Shown: positions 9,729-18,476 of the stretch, in pieces
Layout: each line of letters starts with the position of its first letter
How positions within the stretch are numbered: the first letter of the stretch is position 1
NCBI GenBank assembly: GCA_964389285.1
Contig: CAYMCZ010000002.1
Span: 201,121 to 265,120 of the forward strand
DNA length: 64,000 nucleotides
Direction: 5' to 3'
Source: Alectryocaccobium sp964389285
GTDB lineage: Bacteria > Bacillota > Clostridia > Lachnospirales > Lachnospiraceae
Translations under genes and position numbers: made by a program
Notes under the pieces: model-generated
Told to the model about the DNA's origin: nothing
Database searches by the model: none
The model's input: only the letters and a program-made list of their open reading frames with translations

Positions 9729-10403
9729 TTAAATATTTTCAATCTGCCAGTCTATCGGCGCTTCGCCGGCGGCAGTTAAAAATTCATTTGCTTTTGAAAA
9801 ATGACGGCATCCGAAAAACCCTTTATAGGCCGATAAAGGACTCGGATGCGCAGCCTCCAGAACAAGATGCTTCGGATTGCGAAGAAGCCTTTTCTTTGCT
9901 CTGGCATTTCCTCCCCAAAGCATGAACACCACAGGCTTTTCAAAAGCGTCAACCGCACTGATCACCGCATCCGTAAAGGTCTGCCAGCCGATATCTTTAT
10001 GTGAGTTTGCCTGATGGGCTCTTACCGTCAGTACGGTGTTCAGCAAAAGCACTCCCTGCCGTGCCCATTTGACAAGAAAGCCGTTGTTCGGGACAGACAA
10101 TCCCAGATCATCATGCAGTTCTTTGTAAATATTGGCAAGGGACGGGGGAATCTGAACTCCCGGGCGAACCGAAAAACAAAGGCCGTGGGCCTGTCCTTCT
10201 TCATGGTACGGATCCTGACCCAGAATAACTGCCTTTACTTTTTCCGCCGGTGTATAATGAAAAGCTCCAAACAGCTCTGCCGCCGGAGGATATATTTTCG
10301 TTTTCCTGTATTCTTCATTTACTTTTATATATAACTGTCTGTAATATTCCTGACCGAACTGAGGTTTTAAAATCTCTGCCCACTTTCCCGTGATCGGAGG
10401 CAT
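9729..10403 (-). CDS. ung: Uracil-DNA glycosylase
   Basis: This base-excision repair enzyme removes uracil from DNA. The 224-aa length is standard for family 1. Motif A GQDPYHEEGQAHGLCFSV carries the catalytic Asp, and the DNA-intercalation loop motif is HPSPLSAYKGFFGC with the catalytic His. VFMLWGGNARAKK is also typical. It is downstream of hisHF on the same strand and immediately upstream of the flippase gene. Confidence 0.97.
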   Translation of the reverse strand: MPPITGKWAEILKPQFGQEYYRQLYIKVNEEYRKTKIYPPAAELFGAFHYTPAEKVKAVILGQDPYHEEGQAHGLCFSVRPGVQIPPSLANIYKELHDDLGLSVPNNGFLVKWARQGVLLLNTVLTVRAHQANSHKDIGWQTFTDAVISAVDAFEKPVVFMLWGGNARAKKRLLRNPKHLVLEAAHPSPLSAYKGFFGCRHFSKANEFLTAAGEAPIDWQIENI

Positions 10404-10467
10404 ATTTTTCCCCTTTTTATAAATATTTCCGGGCCGGCAGGTTTTAGGAAACTCAGAGTCTCCGTAA

Positions 10468-11229
10468 TTATAACCTGACAGGCACTCCTTTTTCTTTCAG
10501 ATAACGCTTAAGATCGGTAATAACGAGTTCTTTATTGTGAAAAAGCGATGCTGCCAAAGCGGCATCGGCTCCGCCCTGTGTCAAAGCTTCGTGAAAATGT
10601 TCCATAGTGCCGGCTCCGCCGGATGCAATAACGGGAATATTCACCGTATCCGCTATGGCCTTTGTAAGCGCTATATCGTATCCTGCCTTGGTCCCGTCGC
10701 CGTCCATGCTTGTCAGAAGAATCTCTCCGGCTCCGAGCTTTTCCGCTTTTTCGGCCCACCATAAGGCGTCTATGCCTGTATCATATCTGCCGCCGTGGGA
10801 GTATATGTTCCAGCCGCCGTCACCATCTCTTTTTTTTGCATCTATAGCCACGACGACACACTGGCTTCCGAAGATTTCGGCGGCCTCGGAGATCAGGGCG
10901 GGATTCGCTATCGCAGCGGAATTGACCGAGATCTTGTCAGCGCCTTCTCTTAACAGTTTTCTGAAATCATCAACCGTTCTGATCCCGCCTCCGACCGTAA
11001 ACGGTATGAATACCTTTGCCGCGACGGCACGCACAAGCTCCACAACGGTATCCCGCCTGTCGCTCGAAGCGGTTATATCCAGAAAGACCAGCTCGTCGGC
11101 ACCTTCCGCGTCATATATTGCAGCGACCTCGACAGGATCTCCGGCATCTCTCAGATTTATGAAATTTACACCCTTTACCACTCTTCCGTCTTTTACGTCA
11201 AGACACGGAATAATTCTTTTTGTATGCAT
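10468..11229 (-). CDS. hisF: Imidazole glycerol phosphate synthase cyclase subunit
   Basis: HisF is the (beta/alpha)8 cyclase that makes imidazole glycerol phosphate and AICAR from PRFAR and ammonia supplied by HisH. It begins MHTKRIIPCLDVKDGRVVKG with the catalytic Asp in CLDVKDG; the second Asp is in VVAIDAKK, with phosphate-binding IPVIASGGAGTMEHF. The start at 11229 is chosen over an upstream one (11271) because GGGAG lies six bases upstream and the protein then begins as the family does. It is 19 bp after hisH. No other his genes are in the window. Confidence 0.96.
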   Translation of the reverse strand: MHTKRIIPCLDVKDGRVVKGVNFINLRDAGDPVEVAAIYDAEGADELVFLDITASSDRRDTVVELVRAVAAKVFIPFTVGGGIRTVDDFRKLLREGADKISVNSAAIANPALISEAAEIFGSQCVVVAIDAKKRDGDGGWNIYSHGGRYDTGIDALWWAEKAEKLGAGEILLTSMDGDGTKAGYDIALTKAIADTVNIPVIASGGAGTMEHFHEALTQGGADAALAASLFHNKELVITDLKRYLKEKGVPVRL

Positions 11230-11248
11230 CCTCAGCTCCCGCGCTTTC

Positions 11249-11854
11249 TTAAAGTTTCCTGAAGTTGTCAAGCAGCTTCATACCGATCCGGGAACTCTTT
11301 TCAGGATGAAACTGACAGCCGAATATGTTATCCGATTCAACCGCGGCATCTATTTCGACCCCGTATTCGGTACGGGCGGCTACTATGCTTTTATCTTCGG
11401 CTTTCAGATAATATGAATGTACAAAATATACATACGGGTTTTCGCGAACGTCCGCAAAAAGCCTGCTCGGATTCGGATATTTCAGGTCGTTCCATCCCAT
11501 GTGAGGAATTTTAAGGCCTTCAAAATTAGGTATCTTTAAAATCTTTCCCTTTAACAAAGAAAGGCCTTTTATATCCGGAGATTCTTCACTGGAATCAAAG
11601 AGCATCTGCAGCCCTAAGCATATTCCGAGAAGAGGCGTGCCTTTTTCGACTATTTTATAAATAGTCTGATCCAGTCCGCTTTTACGCAAATTGTCCATGG
11701 CCGCTCCGAAACTGCCGACTCCGGGAAGAATGACTTTATCCGCATCAAACAGGATTTTTTCTTCCCCCGTAACGACCGTTTCCTCTCCCAGATACTGAAA
11801 AGCCTTTTCAACGCTTTTCATGTTGCCTGCGCCGTAATCTATAATACCGATCAT
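11249..11854 (-). CDS. hisH: Imidazole glycerol phosphate synthase glutaminase subunit
   Basis: This class I glutamine amidotransferase supplies ammonia to HisF. The 201-aa protein has the nucleophile motif GICLGLQMLF, the oxyanion region LPGVGSFGAAMDNL and the C-terminal His/Glu of GCQFHPEKSS. It is the first gene of a hisH-hisF-ung unit; a promoter-like sequence lies at 11912-11940. Confidence 0.96.
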   Translation of the reverse strand: MIGIIDYGAGNMKSVEKAFQYLGEETVVTGEEKILFDADKVILPGVGSFGAAMDNLRKSGLDQTIYKIVEKGTPLLGICLGLQMLFDSSEESPDIKGLSLLKGKILKIPNFEGLKIPHMGWNDLKYPNPSRLFADVRENPYVYFVHSYYLKAEDKSIVAARTEYGVEIDAAVESDNIFGCQFHPEKSSRIGMKLLDNFRKL

Positions 11855-11911
11855 ATTTTTTTACCTGAATACTCAAAAATGACATACCGCTCAAGACAGT
11901 ATAATAAGAGC

Positions 11912-11940
11912 ATTATATCTCAAAGAGTTGCTTCAAACAA
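11912..11940 (-). promoter_or_regulatory. Promoter candidate for hisHF
   Basis: On the minus strand TTGTTT (11940-11935) and TATAAT (11917-11912) are separated by 17 bases. Transcription would start about 50 bases before the hisH ATG. This is sigma-A type, judged only by sequence. Confidence 0.55.
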
Positions 11941-11951
11941 GAAAATATTTA

Positions 11952-13139
11952 TTAAGTTTTGACAATCATATCCAGCAGTCTGTCGGCCACTTCTTCTTTG
12001 GAGCATAAGGGAAGCTCCTTTATTTCATTTTCGGTAATGAAGGTCACGACATTCGTATCCGTCCCGAAGCCGGCTCCCGGAGTCTTAAGGTTATTAGCGA
12101 CAATGAGATCCAGATTTTTCTTTACAAGTTTGGCTTTTGAATTTTCGATAAGGTTTTCGGTTTCCATGGAAAAACCGCAAAGGATCTGTCCTTCTTTTTT
12201 ATGAGCTCCGAGATATCCGAGAATGTCCTCCGTGCGTTCGAGAGCTACGGACATTTCTTCGTCCTTCTTTTTCATTTTGTTTTCGGCGGTAAAAGCCGGT
12301 CTGTAATCCGCTACCGCCGCAGCTTTTATAATAATATCCTGCTCTGCCGCAGCGGCTTTTACGGCCTCTGCCATTTCCGCCGCGCTTTCTACGGGAACAA
12401 ATTTTACGTCTATCGGGCTTTTAAGCGAAACCGGCCCCGAAACCAGCGTTACCTCCGCTCCGCGCATCATCGCCGCCCTTGCAATGGCATATCCCATCTT
12501 GCCCGTGGAATGATTGCTGATAAAACGCACCGGATCCAGGCTCTCCCTCGTCGGTCCGGCGGTCACAAGAATCTTTTTTCCCGCGAGATCTTTTTTCGTG
12601 ACTGCTTTTATAATGAACTCCATAAGCACTTCCGGCGCAGGCATCTTGCCTTCTCCCGTATCTCCGCAGGCCAGATAACCGCTGTCGGGAGGGATTATCC
12701 AAAAGCCGTAGCCTTCAAGCTTTTTGATGTTGTCCTGCATCACGGGGTTTTTATACATTCTCGTATTCATGGCGGGAGATACTATCTTCGTACAGTCACA
12801 TGCGAAAATTGTCGTGGTCAGCATGTCATCGGCAATTCCGTTCGCTGCCTTTCCTATCACGTTTGCCGTAGCCGGCGCTATCAGAAAACAGTCAGCTTTT
12901 TCCGCAAGCGAAACATGTTTTATATCATGCCGGAAATTGGTATCAAAAGTCTCCGTAAGGCATTTATTGCCTGTTAAGGATTCAAATGTGATCGGATTGA
13001 TAATATTCGTGGCATTCTTCGTCATTATCACGGTCACGTCCGCTCCTTTTTGTACGAGCGCACTTGCGAGAGACGCGATCTTATATGCGGCTATACTTCC
13101 GGTTACTCCGAGAATTATTTGTTTTCCTTTAAGAATCAT
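11952..13139 (-). CDS. coaBC: Bifunctional phosphopantothenoylcysteine decarboxylase / phosphopantothenate-cysteine ligase
   Basis: This 395-aa fusion carries out two CoA-synthesis steps. The N-terminal flavin-dependent CoaC part has GVTGSIAAYKIASL, the active-site region HVSLAEKADCFLIAPATAN and PAMNTRMYKNPVMQ. The C-terminal CoaB part begins near residue 185 with TAGPTRESLDPVRFISN and HSTGKMGYAIA. It overlaps the 3' end of coaX by 11 bp, so pantothenate phosphorylation and the next steps are coupled. Confidence 0.96.
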   Translation of the reverse strand: MILKGKQIILGVTGSIAAYKIASLASALVQKGADVTVIMTKNATNIINPITFESLTGNKCLTETFDTNFRHDIKHVSLAEKADCFLIAPATANVIGKAANGIADDMLTTTIFACDCTKIVSPAMNTRMYKNPVMQDNIKKLEGYGFWIIPPDSGYLACGDTGEGKMPAPEVLMEFIIKAVTKKDLAGKKILVTAGPTRESLDPVRFISNHSTGKMGYAIARAAMMRGAEVTLVSGPVSLKSPIDVKFVPVESAAEMAEAVKAAAAEQDIIIKAAAVADYRPAFTAENKMKKKDEEMSVALERTEDILGYLGAHKKEGQILCGFSMETENLIENSKAKLVKKNLDLIVANNLKTPGAGFGTDTNVVTFITENEIKELPLCSKEEVADRLLDMIVKT

Positions 13140-13914
13140 GTCTTTCCTCCGGTCTGTTTTTTTTGTATATCAATCCGAGACCCTTTAACGTAAGGTTGTT
13201 GTCATAAAAGACCCCGCTGCGGCAATGCGGAGCTATGCTGCCGCCGAGACCGCCGGTTATGACCGCCGCCGCATCCATCCCGAGTTCTTCTCTTATCCTT
13301 TCGATCATCCCGTCCATACTGGCCGCCTGCCCATAGACAATTCCGCTTTTCATACATTCTACGGTATTGGTTCCGATTAACTTTTTAGGCGCCTCGATCG
13401 ATATCCTGGGAAGCTGTGAAGTCCTGCTTGAAAGCGCGCTCAGCGAAATTCTGATCCCCGGCATTATCATGCCCCCGATATATCTTTTCTTTTCATCCAC
13501 GACGCTGATGGTCGTGGCGGTCCCCATATCTATTATAATCACGGGCGCCCCGTAGTCTTTTATGGCCGCCACGGCATTTACTATAAGGTCTGCGCCTACG
13601 GATGAAGGATTTTCCATCATGATATTCAGCCCGTTTTTTACTCCGGGCCCCACAATGACAGGCGTCAGATTTAAAAGCTTCTCTACTGCCGCCTTTACGA
13701 CATTTGTAAGCGGAGGAACAACCGATGCGATAATCGAGCCCGATATATTTTCCAACGGTATATTATAAATCTCAAGTATCGTCTTTAATGAAACCACATA
13801 TTCGAGCTCTGTCCTTGAAATATCAGTGGATATGCGTTCCGAGAAACAGATTTTTTCATCTTCGATGACTCCGACAACTATATTTGTATTTCCTATATCT
13901 ATGGCAAGTATCAT
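13129..13914 (-). CDS. coaX: Type III pantothenate kinase
   Basis: CoaX phosphorylates pantothenate as the first step of CoA synthesis; the type III enzymes belong to the ASKHA fold and are not inhibited by CoA. The 261-aa protein has DIGNTNIVVGV (phosphate 1), GADLIVNAVAAI with the catalytic Asp, and DMGTATTISVV (phosphate 2). It overlaps coaBC downstream and lies 22 bp after the XdhC-family gene, so these three may form an operon. Confidence 0.96.
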   Translation of the reverse strand: MILAIDIGNTNIVVGVIEDEKICFSERISTDISRTELEYVVSLKTILEIYNIPLENISGSIIASVVPPLTNVVKAAVEKLLNLTPVIVGPGVKNGLNIMMENPSSVGADLIVNAVAAIKDYGAPVIIIDMGTATTISVVDEKKRYIGGMIMPGIRISLSALSSRTSQLPRISIEAPKKLIGTNTVECMKSGIVYGQAASMDGMIERIREELGMDAAAVITGGLGGSIAPHCRSGVFYDNNLTLKGLGLIYKKNRPEERHDS

Positions 13915-13936
13915 ATCATTTCCTCCGTAATTATTT

Positions 13937-14956
13937 TCAACATACAGTTTCTATCATAACAACAAGGCTTCCTCCGTTTATCGCGCCGTTCTTTGTCTGT
14001 GTAAGCGTTATATCGCTCGTCAGCAGCTTTATTTGCGGAACCTCTTTTTCCCGCATCATCCGCCGGGCTTCGGCGGCAGCCATCGCTTCGGTATATCCGC
14101 CTCCTATCGTGCCCGTTATACGATCCGGAAATACAATCATTTTCGTCCCCGGCCCCCTCGGTGCCGATCCCTCTCTTTTTACAATAGTAGCTACGGCTTT
14201 TTCTTTTATCGCGGGATCAAGGAGTTCCTTTATCATCTCTTTCGAAAATCCGCCGCCGTTTCTCCTTTGTTTTCTGACCTGTATTATCTGCCCCATGATG
14301 GCGATTGCTATTTCGACCGGCGATTCGGCGTTTATGTCCAGCCCGATTGGTGTATATATACTGTCGATAAAATCGCCGTCTATACCTTTTTGAGATAAAG
14401 CCTCTCTCACAAGAGCCATTCTTTTTCTGCTGCCGAGCATACCCGTATATGCCCGTTCTTTTTTTGAAATCTTTTCCAGACAGAGCCGGTCAAATGCATG
14501 CCCCCTTGTAAGCAATATAAAGTATGTATCGCCGCTTCCGTCTATTAGATCAAGCCCCGCCTCAAACGGTTCGCAAATAACCTTTGATGCTCCCTCGGCT
14601 TCGGCCTTTTTTGCGAAGTATTCCCTGTCTTCGATAACGGTCACTTCGGCACCCAGCATCCTGCCGAGCCTAATCACCGGCATGGAGACATGACCGGCTC
14701 CGCAGATTACTATTTTCATATCATTTTCAATGACGTCACAAAATATTTCCGCGTCTTTCGGGCAGATAAAGGCACTGTGATTTATCTGCCTTATGTCGTT
14801 GTCGTATTTTTCAAAGAGCCCGTCCGATGTATCGTATATTATCCGGCCGTCCGCAAGCAGTGCTTTTGCTCCGAAAGCCTCCTGCCCTAAATATGTAAGT
14901 ATCTTTTTTGAACCCTGAATGTCTCCACTCGTCAAAAGCTCTAAAATATTTTTCAT
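13937..14956 (-). CDS. XdhC/CoxI-family protein with unusual domain order
   Basis: The 339-aa protein has an N-terminal region of about 80 residues, then a Rossmann domain starting KIVICGAGHVSMPVIRLGRM (XdhC C-type domain). Near residue 255 comes a XdhC/CoxI domain with ATIVKREGSAPRGPGTKMIV and TGTIGGGYTEA. In most XdhC proteins the CoxI domain comes first. The family inserts or protects molybdenum cofactor for xanthine dehydrogenase-type hydroxylases, but no molybdenum hydroxylase genes are in the window. It is upstream of coaX on the same strand. Confidence 0.8.
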   Translation of the reverse strand: MKNILELLTSGDIQGSKKILTYLGQEAFGAKALLADGRIIYDTSDGLFEKYDNDIRQINHSAFICPKDAEIFCDVIENDMKIVICGAGHVSMPVIRLGRMLGAEVTVIEDREYFAKKAEAEGASKVICEPFEAGLDLIDGSGDTYFILLTRGHAFDRLCLEKISKKERAYTGMLGSRKRMALVREALSQKGIDGDFIDSIYTPIGLDINAESPVEIAIAIMGQIIQVRKQRRNGGGFSKEMIKELLDPAIKEKAVATIVKREGSAPRGPGTKMIVFPDRITGTIGGGYTEAMAAAEARRMMREKEVPQIKLLTSDITLTQTKNGAINGGSLVVMIETVC

Positions 14957-15212
14957 GAATACCGTCCGCCTGCAATTATGAATCTATACAGATTATATCC
15001 AAATGCTTATCGCAGCGTCAACACAAATCCTGCGGCAGACAACTCTTATTCCGCAGCAACCGACATTCGTCATTTTCGCTAATTCCTGTTTTAATTGTTT
15101 ATGCATTTTTCACGAAGTGTCGGTTTCGCTTAATATAGCTGTGGGAAATAATCTCTTAAAATGATATACTTTTTTTGTTTATTTGTCATTAGATTTCAGA
15201 AAGGCACTTATT

Positions 15213-16679
15213 ATGACAACCGCTTCAGCCGAAAACATTTCCAGCCGCAAGCACCGGTCAAGACGCCAAATCACAAATTTTTTCAGCAAACCTGTCCTGG
15301 AAGTAACCTTTTTCTTTTCGATAGCTTTTTTGCTCGCCTGCCCGCTGGCCGCAATTTATACCGGAGAGACGACGGAGGTTTTCAGCGGGTTTTTCAAACT
15401 GCTTACTTCTCCGAGCCCTCTTATTACGGATTATTATAATCTGGGAAATCTTCCGGCGACTTTTTTAAACGCCGGAGTGTGCGGCATGACTTTTTCACTG
15501 ATGATGCTTATACTCAAAACCGATTGCCAGACGAGCAACTGGGCCGGTTTTTTTCTTGTGATAGCACACTGTTTTTACGGTCTCAATTTCATTAACATGT
15601 GGCCTCCGGTAGTTGGTATTCTGCTTTACAGCAAAGTAAACAAAATCAACTTTCGCGACAATATAGATATCGCCATGTTTTCGACGGCCTTCGCTCCTTT
15701 TATAAGCGAACTTATTTACAGGTATCCTCTTTCCAAACAGCTTGTCATTCCCATAGGCGAATACGGCTTTTCGCTGATCGGCCTTGGTTTTTCCCTGCTG
15801 CTTTCAATTTTTTTGGGGTTCGCGGTTCCCGCGATGCTGCCCGGCGCGCTGAAGCTTCACAGAGGCTATAATCTTTATAACGGCGGTCTCGCCTTCGGAC
15901 TTTTGGGACTGTTAATATATTCCTGGCTCTTCCAGACAATGAGCCATACCCCCGAAGGCCCCGTTCAGGTTAAAAACGCAATTTATGACATGCACGATCA
16001 TTCGTACATGCTGTTCTGCAATATATTTTTTATCGCAGTGTTTACATGCTGTATCCTCACGGGCTGGTTCAGAAACGGCAGATCTTTTTTCGGTTTCAAT
16101 CATCTGATGACGGATTCGGGGCACCGCGCCGACTTCATAAACGAATACGGAATGGGCTGTACCTGGATAAACTTAGGTTTTTACGGTCTTTTCATGCTAT
16201 TGTTTTTTGATCTGGTAATCCTTTTTACCGATGGGGCCGGCTTTACCGGCCCTCCCTGCGGTGTACTGCTTGCCGCCCTGAGCTTTGCCGCAAGCGGCCA
16301 GCATATTAAGATAGTATGGCCCGTCCTTTTGGGTTTCGTGATCCTGTATCTGGTCGCGCTTGCCATAACAAGCATCGGCGGCACCGAACTTCAGTGGAGT
16401 CTTTCGACCCAGCAGTATATAAACGGAGCCGGTTTTGCCACAGGCCTGTGTCCTTTTACCGGAAAATACGGAAAGCGCGTCGGCTGCATGGCCGGTATTA
16501 TTTCCGCGATAATATGTACCACGACGGTCGCCATGCATGGCGGATATATGCTCTATAACGGCGGTCTGACAACAGGCATCACGGCATTGATACTGACGCC
16601 GATGCTGGATCATTATTACCTTCAGCATAAAGATAAAAGCATCCTTAACAGGATCAGAAAAAGGAAAAATAAAGAATAG
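15213..16679 (+). CDS. DUF1576-like polytopic membrane protein
   Basis: The 488-aa protein is very hydrophobic, with about 10-12 predicted membrane segments. It contains conserved-looking Gly/Asn-rich loops (YNLGNLPATFLNAGVCG, YNGGLAFGLLGL, YINGAGFATGLCPFTGKYG, MLYNGGLTTGI). Its composition and repeated YNGG motifs match my recollection of the Firmicutes DUF1576 family, whose function is unknown. The ATG at 15213 follows AGAAAGG with 8-bp spacing and is preferred over a TTG at 15183. A TATACT box at 15165-15170 may be its -10. The next gene starts 9 bp downstream. Confidence 0.7.
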   Translation: MTTASAENISSRKHRSRRQITNFFSKPVLEVTFFFSIAFLLACPLAAIYTGETTEVFSGFFKLLTSPSPLITDYYNLGNLPATFLNAGVCGMTFSLMMLILKTDCQTSNWAGFFLVIAHCFYGLNFINMWPPVVGILLYSKVNKINFRDNIDIAMFSTAFAPFISELIYRYPLSKQLVIPIGEYGFSLIGLGFSLLLSIFLGFAVPAMLPGALKLHRGYNLYNGGLAFGLLGLLIYSWLFQTMSHTPEGPVQVKNAIYDMHDHSYMLFCNIFFIAVFTCCILTGWFRNGRSFFGFNHLMTDSGHRADFINEYGMGCTWINLGFYGLFMLLFFDLVILFTDGAGFTGPPCGVLLAALSFAASGQHIKIVWPVLLGFVILYLVALAITSIGGTELQWSLSTQQYINGAGFATGLCPFTGKYGKRVGCMAGIISAIICTTTVAMHGGYMLYNGGLTTGITALILTPMLDHYYLQHKDKSILNRIRKRKNKE

Positions 16680-16688
16680 GAGAAACCG

Positions 16689-16967
16689 ATGAAATTCATA
16701 TATCCTGCCGTCATAAAAAAACAGGCTGACGGCACATTTTACGGATATCTGCCGGATCTGAAATGCTGCGAAGCAGCAGGTGCGGATCTGGAAGACTGTC
16801 TTGACAACTGCAACGACGCGGCCCGCGACTGGCTGGAACTGGAGCTTTCCGAAGACGATTGCGATCTCCCGAAAGTGTCGGATGAAGCCGACATGCATCT
16901 GAAAGAAGGCGAGTTCGTAAGACAGATTTCAGTAAATATCAGATTCTACGAAGGATGGGATGAATAA
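16689..16967 (+). CDS. HicB-like antitoxin-family protein, orphan
   Basis: The 92-aa protein begins KFIYPAVIKKQADGTFYGYLPDL, the partially degraded RNase H-like fold of HicB, followed by a helical region with ADLEDCLDNCNDAARDWL. HicB proteins normally neutralise a HicA toxin encoded next door. Neither neighbour (DUF1576, EamA) is a HicA and there is no room for one, so this is an orphan. AGGAG six bases upstream of the ATG overlaps the end of the previous gene. It may be co-transcribed with the EamA transporter gene 2 bp downstream. Confidence 0.75.
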   Translation: MKFIYPAVIKKQADGTFYGYLPDLKCCEAAGADLEDCLDNCNDAARDWLELELSEDDCDLPKVSDEADMHLKEGEFVRQISVNIRFYEGWDE

Positions 16968-16969
16968 GC

Positions 16970-17839
16970 TTGTTATCTGAAAAAAACAAAGGAATTATAT
17001 TTATAATACTGGCGGCTTTTTTCTTTTCCCTGATGACGGTTTTCGTTCGCCTGTCCGGCGACCTGCCAACCATGCAAAAAGCTCTTTTCCGCAATATAGT
17101 TGCCGCCGGCGTGGCGGTCATACTCGTGATGAGAAGCAGGGAAAAACTGCGCATAGGAAAGAAAAATATGCCGTCGATGCTCCTTCGTTCCGTTTTCGGA
17201 ACTCTGGGAGTCATAGCCAACTTCTACGCCGTTACATATATGACAAATATTTCCGACGCAAATATGCTCAACAAGCTTTCGCCTTTTTTCGCAATGCTTA
17301 TGAGCATCTTTATTCTGAAAGAAAAGACTTCAAAAAAGGAGTGGCTTATCGTGGCTCTGGCGTTCGCGGGAGCTCTTTTTGTTATAAAGCCCGGCTTTAA
17401 TCTGGATATTATCCCCACTCTGATAGGGGTCTTCGGCGGGTTTTCTGCCGGAGTTGCATATACTTACGTGCGCAAATTAGGCACAAACGGGGTAAAAGGC
17501 CCTGTGATCGTGCTTTTCTTTTCTTCTTTTTCGTGTATTGTACTGTTTCCGTTTTTTATCGCGCAGTATACTCCCATGACACCGGGGCAGCTGCTGATCC
17601 TGCTTTTGGTGGGAGCCGCCGCCGCAGGCGGACAGCTCTCGATAACTGCCGCGTACACACATGCCCCCGCCAAAGAAATATCTGTTTTTGATTATATTCA
17701 GGTCATTTTTTCGGCTCTGTGGGGATTCTTTCTCTTTGACCAGCTTCCGGACGCTTTAAGCTTTACCGGATATGCCGTTATCATAGGAGCGGCGATACTC
17801 AGATTTTTATATACAAACAAATCCCAAAAGCATTCATAA
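16970..17839 (+). CDS. EamA/DMT-family transporter
   Basis: The 289-aa protein has ten predicted membrane segments made of two EamA repeats (first repeat ending in LFVIKPGFN, second starting at GVFGGFSAGVAYTYVRKLG). Relatives export amino acids or other metabolites, or import nucleotide sugars; the substrate is not evident. No suitable ATG is available at the N-terminus. A TTG at 16970 follows GGGATGAATAAGC and gives a family-like start (LSEKNKGIIFIILAAFFFS). It is convergent with the next gene, the two stops being 2 bp apart. Confidence 0.85.
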   Translation: MLSEKNKGIIFIILAAFFFSLMTVFVRLSGDLPTMQKALFRNIVAAGVAVILVMRSREKLRIGKKNMPSMLLRSVFGTLGVIANFYAVTYMTNISDANMLNKLSPFFAMLMSIFILKEKTSKKEWLIVALAFAGALFVIKPGFNLDIIPTLIGVFGGFSAGVAYTYVRKLGTNGVKGPVIVLFFSSFSCIVLFPFFIAQYTPMTPGQLLILLLVGAAAAGGQLSITAAYTHAPAKEISVFDYIQVIFSALWGFFLFDQLPDALSFTGYAVIIGAAILRFLYTNKSQKHS

Positions 17840-17841
17840 AC

Positions 17842-18462
17842 TTAAACCAATACTTTTTTCACTTTTGAAAAGAAAAACAGCATTATGATATATGCCACAC
17901 AAGCACATATCAGATATAGAAACGCCAGCAGTATGGTAAGCGCCATATTCTGTTTGATGGTATATATCGACAGTACGTCTATACCGGAGGCGATAACCAT
18001 TGTTATCATAAACGCCTTTGCGACTTTTCCCGCTGCCGAAGTCGCATTGGAATTGCCGTGAAGTATCCTGAGCATTTTTATAAATGCGCCGCAGGACGAC
18101 AATACGATCATAATTTCGATGAAATCACTCGCTATTTCCATTACGGTGGCTTCAGTCGCGCCGTATCCGAATAAAAGAATCGCGAAAGCTATCTGCGCCA
18201 GGATTCCGACTATCGAGAGCACGAAAGGCAGCCGGAAAGCCTTTTCTTCTTTCTGCAAAGAAAAATAGCCCATGAGCATAAACACAAAAGCAAACAATAC
18301 CGCAAGCATGGATAAAAGATCCAACACCGAAGCCACAAAAGCCCCGAATCCCGCGGAAACATCTATCATAAAAGTAAAACTTGTAACTATGATGGCAGTA
18401 ATCATGATAAGCTGCGCTATAAAAAGCTTGTTTATGCCATCTTGCGCCATTTCGTATCTCAT
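17842..18462 (-). CDS. Hypothetical six-TM membrane protein
   Basis: I do not recognise this 206-aa protein. It has about six hydrophobic segments of 18-25 residues separated by short charged loops (KEEKAFRLP, KMLRILHGNSNATSAAGK) and ends in a basic FFSKVKKVLV. It lies 14 bp downstream of the NUDIX gene on the same strand and is probably its operon partner. An in-frame Met at residue 5 is an alternative start. Confidence 0.65.
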   Translation of the reverse strand: MRYEMAQDGINKLFIAQLIMITAIIVTSFTFMIDVSAGFGAFVASVLDLLSMLAVLFAFVFMLMGYFSLQKEEKAFRLPFVLSIVGILAQIAFAILLFGYGATEATVMEIASDFIEIMIVLSSCGAFIKMLRILHGNSNATSAAGKVAKAFMITMVIASGIDVLSIYTIKQNMALTILLAFLYLICACVAYIIMLFFFSKVKKVLV

Positions 18463-18476
18463 AACAGTCCCTTCGA

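Noticed and set aside
12201..12977. Plus-strand frame of 258 codons within coaBC
   Set aside because: Antisense to coaBC; no start signal or family.
15058..15125. AACCGACA...TGTCGGTT inverted repeat upstream of the DUF1576 gene
   Set aside because: 8-bp arms 52 bases apart are too weak alone to claim an operator.
16197..16898. Minus-strand frame of 233 codons opposite the DUF1576 and HicB genes
   Set aside because: It overlaps two convincing plus-strand genes, with rare-looking composition and no recognisable motif.
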